From NCBI RefSeq assembly GCF_040183065.1, contig NC_091120.1, forward strand, positions 185,650,127-185,714,126: a stretch of 64,000 nucleotides of DNA, given 5' to 3'. Of this stretch, positions 22,803 to 34,240 are shown piece by piece (positions within the stretch are counted from its first letter, which is position 1; the number at the start of each line of letters is the position of its first letter). The notes beneath the pieces were generated by a model. The model was given only the letters and a program-made list of their open reading frames with translations. It was not told the DNA's origin and made no database searches. Position numbers and translations under genes: made by a program. This DNA is from Periplaneta americana. Its lineage: Eukaryota > Arthropoda > Insecta > Blattodea > Blattidae.

Positions 22803-23384
22803 TTATCTTCTAAAATACGAACGAGTTTCTCGATAATTTAATTGAGCTTAACGAATGTAATATGTTGTCATGATATTATTTTCGAGAACGAAGGTCGAGA
22901 AAAATTATCGTATGACAACGTACATGATTTTAGAAGCTCAATTAAATTATCACAGAGAAAATACCAAGCACGAATTGTATTCAGTGAGATAATTCCGATG
23001 TGAGAAAGATGCCATTTTTATTGGAATTTTTATAATATAATCATGATGTTCATGTTCATGGCAGTGACCTACCTCTTTCATCTTCGCAGAACACACAAAT
23101 TGTGTTACCTTTATTGAAAGGCGAACAACGCGGATATATGAAATTTAATTTATTTAAAAACAACTGAACTTTTCAGCTTATGGCAACATTTTAGGTACCT
23201 TGTTAGTAAATATTCATGCAAGTTACAATTCATACAGAAGAAACAAAGAAGAACTCACTACAGGCTGCAAATACAACAACCAAACAGTCAAAATGTCTTC
23301 TCTTCTTCCTTACAGCTGCAATAATAATTCCTGAAAGTTTTGTTAGAGTGCACTATATTACAATTCAAATAAAAGGGTAGTTCC
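22803..23384. other. Spacer with one inverted repeat
   Basis: GATAATTTAATTGAGCTT near 22838 pairs with AGCTCAATTAAATTATC near 22933, possibly a small old foldback element of about 130 bp. The rest is unrecognised. Confidence 0.4.
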
Positions 23385-23530
23385 GCCTTGGGTTCCATAC
23401 TGTCCCTAGTTCCCCTATCAAATGATAGACGACATTAAGATATATGTGGATCATATGCGGAGACTAAGAGGAAGGCAGAAAACAGGAAAGACTGGAGAAT
23501 GCTAGGTTTGCAGTGAAAGACCTGTCCTTG
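23385..23530 (+). pseudogene. LINE 3'-terminal coding fragment
   Basis: A plus-strand reading MIDDIKIY...MRRLRGRQK...KDWRMLGLQ ends at a stop near 23513. It resembles the last residues of RTE/CR1-type LINE open reading frames. Only about 45 codons remain. Confidence 0.4.
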
Positions 23531-23630
23531 GGCAGAACACTTAGAATGTATGTAATCTCTTTCGTAGGGTAAGTTAGTGAGTCATGCTGAAAAAATAAAT
23601 ATTTGTTCCATCTTGAATTTTGCGTACACT

Positions 23631-24537
23631 CTTCTCCTTCTTCTTCTTCTTCTTCTTCTTCTTCTTCTTCTTCTTCTTCTTCTTCTTCTTCTTCTTCTTC
23701 AACTTCAGGGTATAGGCCTTAAGGCTTTTCCGACTTCAAAGGATGATGTCATCTATCCAGCGGGTTCTAGGTCTTCCAACGCTTCTCCTACCAATAGGAT
23801 TGTAATCAAGGAGGATTTTAAGAAGTCTATAATATTCCATACGTTGAATGTGTTGAATGTGTTCGTACCAGTTTTGTTTTTGTGCTTGTTCCCGCTCATA
23901 AAGATTATATATCTGTAATCTATTGCGTATATCTTCATTTTTTTGTTTATCTAATAATGTGAGGCCTGCAGCACTTCGAAGAAATTTCATTTCGCTGCTT
24001 TCTAATTTTCTCTTGTTATTTCTGTTTAATGTTCAATTTTCGCAGCCATACGTGAGTAATGGGACTGCAAGTGTTTTATAAAATTTTACTTGTGTTTCAG
24101 GTAATGTTTTATTTTTTAGTGTTCTTATAAATTGTTACACACATACTTTGAAATCTATTTATTTTTATATCCACGTCTTGTTCTTTTAAGTATGTAATAG
24201 TGCAGCCTAAGTATTTGAAAGATGATACCTGTTCTATAATTTCTTTATGTATGACGATTTTACATCTTAAATGATCTGGTCCCAAAAATGCCATCGTTTT
24301 AGTTTTTCTATTAGAAATTTTTAGATTATAATTCATCATACATGTTTGTAGTTTGTAGGCAGCATGCTGTAAGTCACTTTCTGACATTGCAAAAATAATT
24401 TGATCGTCAGCGAAAAACATGGTGTTAATAAACAGAGTATTTATCTTTAGTCCAATTGTAAGATTTCTTTGCCATTCATCTATGGCTGCGTCGATATATA
24501 AGTTAAATAGTGCTGGTGATAATGGGCAACCTTGCGC
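23631..24537 (-). pseudogene. RTE-like LINE fragment with (GAA)n tail
   Basis: On the minus strand the order is QGCPLSPALFNLYIDAAIDE (about 24520), MFFADDQIIFAMSESDLQHA (24420, the ADD active site), EQVSSFKYLGCTITYLKEQD, then RMEYYRLLKILLDYNPIGRR and VGRPRTRWIDD (about 23750). This order and these motifs fit RTE/BovB-class LINEs. The 3' end runs into about 20 GAA units. ACACT flanks both sides (23626-23630, 24538-24542). It is 5'-truncated. Confidence 0.8.
23633..23700. repeat. (TTC)n microsatellite, LINE tail
   Basis: About 22 TTC units. On the minus strand this is the (GAA)n tail of the adjacent LINE. Confidence 0.9.
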
Positions 24538-24913
24538 ACACTACTTTTAACACTTAAATATAAATGATTGGTTGATTGGCAAACTTACTCGTGTTAAATT
24601 ACATAAGCACCGAAACAGCTGTAAGCCACAGTTGCTTACGTAATTTAACATGAGTAAGTTTGCCAATCAACCAATCATAAATATTTGTTTGTATCAGGTG
24701 CAGTGAAGCATATAGGTATGACTAGTTAGAAATAGAGATAAAGATAAAAATTAATTTTAAAAAGTAGACAGGGAATTTAAAGAAATCTTAATGATTGCAT
24801 GAAACGTCTTTACCCGAATTAAAGTAATAAGATACAATTTGTACTTTCCTTAATACTGTAGTGTATTTTATTAATATTGATGTTCATGTCTATTCATAAT
24901 CCACACTATTAAG

Positions 24914-25486
24914 ATGACTGCCAATATATGTCCAGTACGTGCTCTACCAGGTAGGTCTCAGAATGGAACCCACTGCCGACATTGTCGGAGTGAGAAAGAA
25001 ACACTTGCTCACATACTGGGAGCCTGTCCTCATGGAGAACTACTGAGAAATAGTCGTCACCACAAGATTCGATCCCTCCTAGCATCGGCCCTACGAGGAA
25101 AAGACTACCAAGTAGAGGAGGAGGTCCATGGTTTGTCCACAAATGGATCTACAAGGCGCATTGACATCATCGCTATCCCGACAAGATCAACAAGCAGATT
25201 CATAATTGATCCAACTGTAAGAATGGAAACGTACGAAAATCAACCTGCTGAGGTACATCAGGAAAAATGCGACATATACGACCCCACTATACCATATTAT
25301 AAGGGGAAATATCATCTAACGTCGATCGAAGTTATTGGATTACTGATTGGGGCTAGAGGAACCATCACAAAAAGATTCGCGCATTTTTGTAAGCAGTTTG
25401 GTCTAGGAAAAACTCTTGTGACTGAGGTATCTCTGTCTGCAGTGAAAGGATCTATAAAAATCCTAAGAAACCATCTCTACACGTAA
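24914..25486 (+). pseudogene. R2-like LINE C-terminus: zinc finger and restriction-like endonuclease
   Basis: The 190-codon frame is open. CRHCRSEKETLAHILGAC has C-x2-C...H-x4-C spacing like the zinc finger after the reverse transcriptase of R2-class LINEs. RRIDIIAIP and FIIDPTVRME resemble the restriction-like nuclease core. Further on is IEVIGLLIGARGTITKRFAH. The reverse transcriptase is missing, so the copy is 5'-truncated and dead although this part has no stop. The start at 24914 is only the first ATG, not a true gene start. Confidence 0.7.
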
Positions 25487-26384
25487 ATAGATTGATCTTT
25501 TTCCTATGGCGATCTGCTCACTGAAGTTGGATCTTGTAACTGTGATCACCTGATAGCAAATAGATACTGTACTAGGAAATTTTATGTTTTTTTCTGGAAT
25601 TAATGATCTTTTGTTTAATCGTCTTCAATTATTTATAATTGTGTTATTTCTTTTTCTTTTCCTTCTCCATTTTTTTTTTTCATTATAATTGTGTACCTAC
25701 CATTTACTCAAAAAAACAACAATTTTTTGGTAAGCTTTGTCTTCTAGGCAGCCTTCACTTGGAGGAAGCTGAATAAAATTCAAAATAATACTCAATATTT
25801 TCATGACTATTGTGTGAAAAATAGAGAATAGAACGAGACGGACCACATGGAAAACCAATTACACTTCCATTTCCATGTTACTATTACATATGTCATTGTA
25901 AGAAGAAAAAATGGAAGAATTTTATCCTATAGGGTCCCGCTTAAACTCTTCTCAAACTTCTTTATACAGAGCTTTCATTATAAATCTTCCCAATCTATAT
26001 AACTATTTATTTCAATCAGGTAAATTTAATTTAAACATAAAACACAGATACTGAGGAGGAAATTTAAAACCAGTGTTAATTACATTTCAGGTTTCACCCC
26101 CTCAGCTCTCCTTTGAAACTTCAAATGGCCCAGTATATTTTAATATTTAAATTTGAAAGAGTATTCAATTTTTTTATATATCTCATCCATCAATCAATCA
26201 ATGAATCAATGAGACAGGGGTGAACTCAACCAGAATGAATCATAATGGCAGACAGAGTAATTTTATTGTCTCATGCTTCCATGATATGTTATTCTCCAAT
26301 GTACTTATTAAAACTAGGTACCCAGCTTTGAAGTCGTTAGCCCTTTAGTTAGTTCTTTATACTACAAAGTTATTGTTTAAGGGG
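25487..26384. other. Intergenic, nothing recognised
   Basis: AT-rich, with an ATCA/ATGA simple stretch near 26188-26215. No gene supported. Confidence 0.45.
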
Positions 26385-27580
26385 ACGCTTATGTGAATTT
26401 TAAAACTCATACAAGTTTCACTGTACCTTAGTTTTATTATATTATTATTCCGAAAGAATTAAAGTTTAATGATTCTGTAATACAAAAAGCTGCATTAGTT
26501 AAATTTTTAGGTTTGATTGTTGATGAACATTTAACATTGGATAAGCATATTTTGGCTGTCTGTAACAAAATTGCTCCAATTTCTGGTATTGTGAAAAGGT
26601 TTAAAAGATCTTTGCCTACTTGTCTCTTGAATGTATACTATGCTTTTATCCATTCTCATTTAATGTATATGTTATTTATTTGGGGACATTATAAGAAAAC
26701 TGCTTCGAGACCTTTAATAGTACATTATGCAACGAGCCTATAATGAAGGTAATTAAGAAGCGAGTATGGATATTTATGAAACGAGCGCAAGCAAATTTCA
26801 TAATTTTCATACGAGCTTCTTAATTACCATTATAAGCGAGTTTCATACGACTTTTTATGCTCGACCATATTTCTAACTTGATATTATTAATTTTCTTTGT
26901 ATCTGACCTTGACCAATGTCCCGTATGTTGTGAGATGTGCGCAGACGCGAAAGTATTGATTTTTTTCGAGGAACAGATGTTCACATTGACCTTGCTAGGC
27001 CATAAGAACCTAGAGAGATAACATTGAAAAACGAGATGACAAATTGAATTTATTTGAATATTATTTACAATTAACGCTAATTATTATAGTAACAAAACAT
27101 AACCTTCTGCGACAATATTGGATTTCCAGCCTCCGTGACTTTTCGCTAATTCTGTTTCGATTGCATATCCGAGAATAATCGATACTTGCGGTTTTATAAC
27201 GGTAGAAAGCTGACCTGTCATTGGCTGAACAGTTGTAACCTGAGTCGTCATTGGCTGAAAGACCTGACCTTTAATGAGTGGGTGTACTTTAATGACATGC
27301 ATTAAAGGTCTGCTACCAGGTGTATAATTACTACATTTCGGCATGGTCGAGCATAAAAATTATTAAAAATAGAGCTTTAAGAAATTTATTAGGTTTTCAT
27401 TTTTGACTCCAGTTAAACATCTATATCAATTTTCTTTCGTTCTACCAGTTGAATTAATTATCAAATTAGATGCTGTTATTTTCATGTACAAAGTAATTAA
27501 CAATTTAATATATAGTAATATTATATTATTTCAGTTTAATAAGATATACAGTATACACACTTATTTAACAAGGCAAAAAT
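26385..27580 (+). pseudogene. LINE reverse-transcriptase C-terminal relic, split by an insertion
   Basis: The first part (26455-26722) reads VKFLGLIVDEHLTLDKHILA, ISGIVKRFKRSLPTCLLNVY and YAFIHSHLMYMLFIWGH, typical of the thumb region of Jockey/CR1-like enzymes. The second part (27362-27580) resumes with IIKNRALRNLLGF and, after a frameshift, TPVKHLYQFSFVLPVELIIK. A 0.64-kb insertion separates the two. Confidence 0.75.
26722..27357 (-). mobile_element. Insertion with foldback arm and a small open frame
   Basis: It interrupts the LINE frame. TTTTTATGCTCGACCAT near 26852 and ATGGTCGAGCATAAAAA near 27340 are inverted copies. Further left, AACGAGCCTATAATGAAGGT-type sequence (26729) pairs with a region at 26810-26840. 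A minus-strand frame (27084-27344, 86 codons) starts at the inverted repeat and contains a repeated QPMT motif. I do not recognise the protein or the element family. Confidence 0.5.
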
Positions 27581-28009
27581 AATTTTTTTTTTCTCAGAAT
27601 GGCTCAGTAACTTATGGATCGAAAGCAATTAAGCATTTTTAATAACTTTTAACCAATTTCCTATAGAATACAGAATTTTACCAAATTGCTAGTGTTTTGG
27701 TAAGATTATATTTTATTTTAATTTCTTAGTTGATTTATTTATTCATGGTTTCCTTCTTTCTACTCAAAACTTTATGTTACCTTACTGTTTGTTTTTATTT
27801 TGCTATTTTTCTTTAATTCTTGAGATATTGTATGTAGCTTCATGCCTTATTAAATTACATTATACAACATATGTACCGGCATGTGTTCTTGTATAGATCC
27901 TACAAATGAGTTATACCTGTTGGAGCATACTCAATAAATTAAAAAAAAAACACATTTGCAATTGTACCAGGGATACACATAATGAACTCCATAACTTTTT
28001 TTTATATTT
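27581..28009. other. AT-rich spacer
   Basis: It probably includes the decayed 3' end of the preceding LINE, near a poly-A stretch at 27940. No gene. Confidence 0.4.
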
Positions 28010-28720
28010 AGATTAGATTAGATTAGATTAGATCTTTATTAGCCGATAGAATTACAAGCATTCATGGCGTCGTCAGTACACAAGAAAAATGACATAACAT
28101 ACAATATAATACAAAAATAGACTTAATTCTAAATAAATTTAACAGTTTAATATTACGTGACACGCAAAAAAAAAAAAAGAAAAAAAATATATGACAAGCT
28201 TGATCTTCAGTCTCCACTGTTCTATCTAGTATCTTCTCTTTTTGCTTTCCCTGTCTTTTCTTCAACTCTGAGTTACCTGAAACATAAATGGTCAAGGGCA
28301 GTATCAAGAAACGTTAAATACTAAAATTTTAAATTTAGATATTCATTTGTGCAAAATGGCATATGTGTTAATAAAATGTTCTTTACCTCTTTTTTTTTAA
28401 TTTTCTTATGTTAAGTTCTTTGATTTTCTGTGGAAGTTTATTATATAAATTGCTGCCTCTATGTGATATGCTGTTAAGACTTCTGGTAAGCCTGTGGTAA
28501 TTCAGATGTTATGTTTTGGGATGTTTTGGTGTTTGAAAGCTATTCATCAACACTTCTGAACAGATCGACCTAGACTTCACCTATAAATGTTGTGATTTAA
28601 GCATTTCCTTCAATTCACTACCGGTATCTTCTTTGTAGTAACGCAGAACATTTTTCACAGTTATGATCTCATCAAACAAGCGAGATTCAACAATGTTTGA
28701 TCTGGTAGCAATAAAATTTG
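28010..28720 (-). pseudogene. LINE 3' end with (ATCTA)-type tail
   Basis: Plus-strand GATTAGATTAGATTAGATTA at 28010-28032 is the minus-strand tail AATCTAATCTAATC preceded by AATAAAGATC. Upstream on the minus strand, stop-ridden frames read LYNKLPQKIKELN-like and THMPFCTNEYLNLKF, resembling CR1-type C-termini. Confidence 0.5.
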
Positions 28721-28945
28721 CTTCAAATTGTGAACTGTTTTAAGAACACCTTCAATATTGTTAATGTGGCGAATTCCAATGTCACCAGCAGTGATGGAGA
28801 CACGTATTTGTAACAAAACAGCAGTTGATATTCCCAGTTTTGTTTTTTGTCTTCAGTTTTTAAATACAGGTCAAACACATGTCCCAGAGATCTCTTTTGG
28901 GACAACAGTACAAATTAGCGGAAAAAGGGACAGACATAAGGGAAA

Positions 28946-31307
28946 CAGGGTTGCCAGCTTTTCTCAACGGAAATCCAGGACAGGTTATGATACTGCGCAC
29001 CTTAACATGAGTAGGCTACACCAGGGCCGCCGAGAAGGAGAGGCAAAGGGGGCAAGTACATATGGGCCCGTGAGCAGTAAGGGCCCGTCAGGCTAAGTGA
29101 TTCTGATTACTTTTTATTATCACGAATATTCACAGATACATACCAGTACTATAAAATTTTGTAAGAACATTTGTTACATGAATCTGACATATTAACCAAC
29201 AATAGTAGAATTAATACAAATTACAACTTCATTATGTAAATGTTTAACTTTTATATAATAGAATATCGGTTTCCCACGTTAACAATCATCGACACGACAC
29301 TTGAGGGCTCCGGGATTTGCCTGAAATATGTTTCTGTCTCTTGTACCGAACACGTTCAATTGGCTTGTCCTCTTAACTACTAACCCCTGCCGGCCCACCA
29401 CAATATGCTAGTGAACTCTCCCAAATCCAAGCCGGAGGATCACGTTTCTTTTTCAGTATGGCCTACATATTATGTTTCGTGACGAAACTTTCGTCTTTTA
29501 GTTGTCGTTTTTCTAGTAAACTCTGCTCACTAGTCTTACCAGTGGACAATGGACAAGTAGAAGCATAAGTCGGGAGCTGAGAAGCGGAAGGTGAGACAGA
29601 AAAAATGGAAGATATTAAGAAAGGGAGTAGAACTTTGTTTGAAGTGGTGTGAAATTGAGCGACCTCGGAAAACTAAAAAGTAGCAGACAAATTGTGTCAC
29701 TGGATGTGTTGTTCGAAAACAAGAGCCTTTCCAAAAACGATATTACAGTATTTTCAAAACTCAAGAATGGAGAATGTGTTTCCAGAGATTGCCTAGTGTG
29801 GAGTGAAACAAATCAGGGAAAATAGTGCAGTGATTGATATGTTTCACTCCACACTAGTCAGTCTCTGGGAACACATTCTTCATTCTTGAGTTTTGAAAAT
29901 AATACTTTAAAGGCTCTTGTTCCGTCAGGCAGGCAGGTTGGGGATACTTCGAACAACACAGTCAATGATACAATTTGTCTGCCACTTTTTAGTTTTCCAA
30001 GGTCGCATGTTACTTTCCATGACTCAGAGTTAGAAACTGGTTTGTGTAAATTTGTTTGCACATATTAACACATCATTTTTATTATTGTTCGCTTGTTCTG
30101 ATTCCATACTAATGTTATCAGATTTTTTCTAGACAACCACAACCATCAGTATTCACTTTTAAGTATGAACTGTCTTCATTTTTGACAACCTGAACAGACG
30201 GGCTTGAGATTTGTTTATTTTCTGCACCTTCACTAGCAATACTCAGTTTCACACCAACTTCAAACAAAATGAAGGAAATAAAAATGTATTCAGAGTAACA
30301 ATGTGTCAAGAAAAACTGAGTAACCTTGGCCTCCTTAGTCTGGAGAGCGATCTTGCTAGGTCTTTTATAATTGATGATTTTGCATCCCAATGAAGTCAAG
30401 GAGAGTTGTTTGTTGATGTTGGCCTGCAAGTCAGAAATTACAGCTGTTTAAGAATAGTGTTTTATGAAAACGAAACGAAACAAACAACGAAAAGATGAAA
30501 ATTTCGTCACGAAACATACCGTACTATATGCAGCCTACTGAAAAAGAAGCATGATGAATATAATATATTGTGCTAATGTGAAGTTTTGCTAAAAGTTTTC
30601 AATGTAACAAAAAGTGTATATTTTTAGATTCGTATCTGTGTATGGGGTTATTTTTTTTATTTATTTTGCAAATAATTATTATGGTCAGAATAATTGGTAC
30701 CGTAACTTGTCATTTTTAACTTTTTTTCAACGGAGCCCGAGCACAATATTGCACAGGGGCCCATAAATCCTGTCGGAGGCCCTGGGCTACACATTTGGAT
30801 TAATTCAATTTGTAATACAACTGATTTTCTTTGTTTTATTTATTTCAACTAATTATATAGGGCCTGCCTAAACTTTTAATTTTTTTTTTTTTTTTTTTTT
30901 TTGCTAGTTTATGAAATTTCCTTTCAATTATTGATAAAGTCTGACCTAGAGAAAAAACGAATGATACAGTGTATAAATGCTATGAATAATAAATCAACTT
31001 CCATACATGGTAAAGAATAAAGATAACTTATGGTATAATACCTAATACATACTACAGTATTATCGATTTTATTTCAATATAACCCGATAGAAGACACGAG
31101 TTGGTGTTGACGACGACATTGAAAATAGATTGGACAGGGTCTTGAAAAAATTAATAAGGAATTAAAAAAATAATGTAATAAAATGAGGAAAAAATTGTAT
31201 TTTTCTAATCTTTTTGACATTCTGAGACAAACATAATTCAATCCAGGACACAGTCACACTATTAATCCAGAACAATCCTGGGAAATCCAGAACGTCTGTC
31301 AACCCCG
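28946..31307. mobile_element. Older hAT-like element interrupted by a younger hAT
   Basis: CAGGGTTGCCAGC (28946) and the imperfect inverse GTCTGTCAACCCCG (31307) may be hAT ends. The flanking octamers AAGGGAAA and ATGGGAAC match at 6 of 8 positions. Without the inner element it would be about 590 bp, with no coding region. The call rests on degraded ends. Confidence 0.45.
29022..30784. mobile_element. hAT element with exact 8-bp duplication and internal palindromes
   Basis: The ends are CAGGGCCGCCGAGAAGG (29022) and CCTGTCGGAGGCCCTG (30784). GGCTACAC flanks both sides (29014-29021, 30785-30792). Two inverted repeats lie inside: about 29468-29510 with 30484-30520, and about 29650-29820 with 29840-30010. 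The material between resembles the N-terminal coding part of ZMYM/ZBED-type hAT transposases (SGAEKRK-like near 29577), heavily broken. Confidence 0.85.
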
Positions 31308-31736
31308 ATGGGAACCCTACTTTACAAATTAATTTTGTCCATTAAACATCATAAATTTGAGAATAAAATTAGAATGATAAAAAGGTATTAAATAAATGAA
31401 CTTAAGTACAAAAAGTCTATCGTAATACAATTATATTCAGTGCAGATACACAATCTGGTTAATATATTAAAATCACCACACAAAGTATAATAAAATAAAC
31501 GAAAAGAATAACAAACAGTTAAACCTGTAGAAAAATAAAATAAAAAAAAATCCAAAAATATTTATATATCTTAAAGATACCATTTCCAAAATTAAATCCC
31601 TTGAATAAAATCCAGCCAAAAATGGTATACCACACAAAGCAAAATTTAAGTGTCGCTTTCATCTCTTTATAATATTCTAAACACTTAAAAGGAAGTTAAA
31701 ATAATATTTTTTGTGCCTAATCATTTAATATTCAAT

Positions 31737-31771
<35 letters not shown>
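31308..31771. other. AT-rich spacer ending in (ATG)n
   Basis: No gene. A (GAT)n/(ATG)n microsatellite runs from about 31736 to 31771 and abuts the hAT element. A matching tract resumes at 32912. Confidence 0.6.
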
Positions 31772-31773
<2 letters not shown>

Positions 31774-32112
31774 GGGGCGGATGCAAGGGGGGGGGAGGGA
31801 TTTATCATCCCCTCCCGAAATTTTGAGAAAAATACGAAACAAGAAACAAAAATAATATTAATTTTAATTTGTGAATGTACATAGAAATTAGAGAGTTTTC
31901 CACGTAAATTCTCTTTGCTAAAATGTAAAATTCTATGAACTGCAGGAAGACAAACATAGAGTTCTTACTTCAAGACAGAGAGTCATGAAGATTATTTTAG
32001 GCTTGTAATTTTCCTTCTCTTCTTAGACTATTTCATTAGTCAGCTCAAGGTCAGGTTTTTAAATCATAAGGGAATCCTAAAATCCGTACAAACTTTTCTG
32101 CCTAAAAACATA

Positions 32113-32520
32113 GTGCGAGCATCAGGTGAAGATTTAGAAACTGCTCTTCAGACTGTAGTAAATCAATGGCCCAATGATGTTGATGCATCACCAGAGTCTT
32201 TCTTCAGTGAATTGAAGATGTGGAGAAGAAATCTTCACCTAATACCTACTGTTTTTATATCATCTTTGAACAGGTGCAATGAAATTATTTTTCCCTGCAC
32301 TCGCAAGGCGCTGAAACTTTTCTACACGTTGCCTGTAACTACAGCAACACCAGAACCGTCGTTCTCAACATTGCAGTATTTGAAGACTTACTTGAGGAGC
32401 ACGATGGAGGCAGACAGATTAAATGGACTGGCCTTGATGTATACACATAAAAATGTAGAAGTAAAAGCTCATGAAGTACTGGATGAAATGTCTAAGAAGC
32501 CTCCTCGCCTTCTTCTGTAA
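32113..32520 (+). pseudogene. hAT transposase C-terminal dimerisation region (ZMYM1-like)
   Basis: 135 open codons end at a stop at 32518-32520. FYTLPVTTATPEPSFSTLQY followed by LKTYLRSTMEADRLNGLALM is the conserved hAT C-terminal dimerisation block. The catalytic D and the zinc finger are missing, so only the last part remains. This part has no stop, which suggests a fairly recent origin or purely deletional decay. Confidence 0.8.
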
Positions 32521-32565
32521 ATGTCATTCTGTCATTGTTTTTGTATTGCAGTCATTGTACATGTT

Positions 32566-32794
32566 AAAATAAAAAAATTATGGTTTATTTAACAACGCTC
32601 GCAATTGCCGAGGTTATATCAGTGTCTCCGGTGTGCCGGAATTTTTTCCCTCAGGACTTATTTTACACGCCAGTAAATCGATTTATATGAGGCCTGTCGC
32701 ATTTAAACACACTTAAATGCCATCGAGCTGGGTTGGGGTAGAACCCGCAACTTCGAGCACAGAAGGCTATACCGACTACGCTACTCAGGCCAAC
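32566..32794 (-). mobile_element. tRNA-derived SINE, minus strand, with duplication
   Basis: On the minus strand a tRNA-like head (CCTGAGTAGCGTAGTCGG, about 32790) and a B-box-like region precede a body ending GCGAGCGTTGTTAAATAAACC. TTGTACATGTT (32555-32565) and TTGTAAATGTT (32795-32805) flank it with one mismatch. It sits inside the hAT element. Confidence 0.8.
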
Positions 32795-32908
32795 TTGTAA
32801 ATGTTTGTGACTCGGAAACAAATTGTGAGTATATAAACTTATTTCTCATTACTCCATTTTTACTATCTCCTCAAATCCCTCCCCGAAAAAATCCTGCGTC
32901 CGCCCCTG

Positions 32909-32911
32909 AAT

Positions 32912-32944
<33 letters not shown>

Positions 32945-34240
32945 CGACGACGAAAATTGCATTTAATTTGTGATGCAGATTCAATTACATAGAAAGACCT
33001 GCTATCTACAGACGTTATCTAAAACAGTCTTTTAACACTAGGTGATTTTCAAGAATTTTTTTTTTTTTCAAGATAATGGAGAATAATTATATTCTTTCCT
33101 CCATTATCTACAAAGAACATTTCCAAAATAAGTACGTAGTTTCCATCTCCCTCAAGAGAGTGCAGTATTCCACTATATAGGAGGATGTGCCATCTGTAAG
33201 CGTTATCTGAAACAATATTTTAACCGTAACCAGTGATGCCAACAGTGTTCCCACTAAATCTAGTTTTTTTCTCTCTCTCTGTCGGTGGGGAAAAATTATT
33301 AAACGATGGGCAGTGAGAAATCTATTTTTTTTTCCGCGCTCAAGTCAGTAGAAATTAGTTTTTACCTGAAACAACTAAACTCGGCTTTGTCCTGTGTTAG
33401 CATTCCTCTCGTCTGTAGTGAAGAAATCCAAACACCGCTTTACGAATTTGCTGCACGATCCATCATGGCGGAATGCGTATTTTCGTCTTTTGAAACGCTT
33501 ATTATTGTTAAAATCGTTTAATAATAATAATTCCATGTCATTACCATGAAAGTCGAAACTGTTTAACATATTCGGTTCTTTTAAGGTTGAATTTATTACT
33601 GCAGTGATAGAAGCCAATATTAATTGTCCACCATTTTGCAGTCAGCTGACCGAATTGCGTTTTTTTTCGACCCTCATTTTGCTAGCATGAAGCGCTTTAA
33701 AAAAAAACGCACGGATTGCATAACATTGCTTTATCTTTATAACATGGCTTTGTGTATTGGTAATATAATATATTTCAACGTGCAATAAGTGATTTTATGT
33801 GTATTTTTAATTAGCCATAGCGTTTAATATTATGCAGTTTAATGTACTGAAGTGCATCGATTCCAAATGTGCAGCTTACTTTTGGCGCGAAGTGTAGTGC
33901 TGTGTTTACGTTCTGGTTAATGATAATAATATTTTTAAAAATGCTTTGTTCCATTCCAGTTTATTACATTAATAGGCTGTTTACAGTACATTGATTTAAT
34001 GGAAGTGTGTATTTTAGTTCACCTAGTATTATTTTTGGGTTTTAATGACCTCTAGAGTCTAATAAACAGTTGTCAATAACAACATGTTCGGCAAATGTGT
34101 AAATCACGTGTTGTAGGCCTACTGTCATTTTTGTTATTGGTGAATGGTTAATTATTGCCGCAGTTAATAACAATTGGATTATTTACTCACACAACTCATA
34201 CAAAGCTTTTCTATCTATACAGTATTACAAATAGAACATA
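32909..34240. other. XPC upstream region
   Basis: It starts with (GAT)n/(GAC)n to about 32950. No other gene is recognisable. It should contain the XPC promoter and 5' untranslated region. A possible splice acceptor (TCTATCTATACAG) ends at 34222, 18 bp before the start codon, so an upstream non-coding exon is possible. Confidence 0.5.
33880..33891 (+). promoter_or_regulatory. E2F-like site upstream of XPC
   Basis: TTTTGGCGCGAA fits the E2F consensus TTTSSCGC and lies about 350 bp before the XPC start codon, in otherwise AT-rich sequence. E2F control of repair genes is established in animals. Its use here is inferred. Confidence 0.4.

Larger units (their letters stand above)
23608..24676. mobile_element. 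Short Penelope-like insertion, later split by an RTE-like LINE
   Basis: ATAAATATTTGTT is duplicated exactly at 23595-23607 and 24677-24689. The insertion begins CCATCTTGAATTTTGCGTAC, nearly the same start as the Penelope-like element at 47447. It resumes after the LINE (24538) with a CTTTTAACACTTAAATATAA stretch and an inverted repeat around 24562-24676. Without the LINE it would be only about 160 bp. Confidence 0.75.
31772..32908 (+). mobile_element. hAT element inserted in a (GAT)n microsatellite
   Basis: The ends GAGGGGCGGATGCA (31772) and TGCGTCCGCCCCTG (32908) are inverted copies of CAGGGGCGGAYGCA. It carries the hAT dimerisation region at 32113-32520 and a SINE at 32566-32794. The flanks are GAT repeats, so the target duplication cannot be told apart from the microsatellite. 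Confidence 0.75.

Noticed and set aside
23577..23918. 113-codon frame with poly-Leu
   Set aside because: The Leu run is the translated TTC/CTT microsatellite, and the rest is antisense to the RTE-like LINE.
33240..33700. hAT terminus CAGTGATGCCAACAGTG and short frames nearby
   Set aside because: No inverse end or 8-bp duplication was found.
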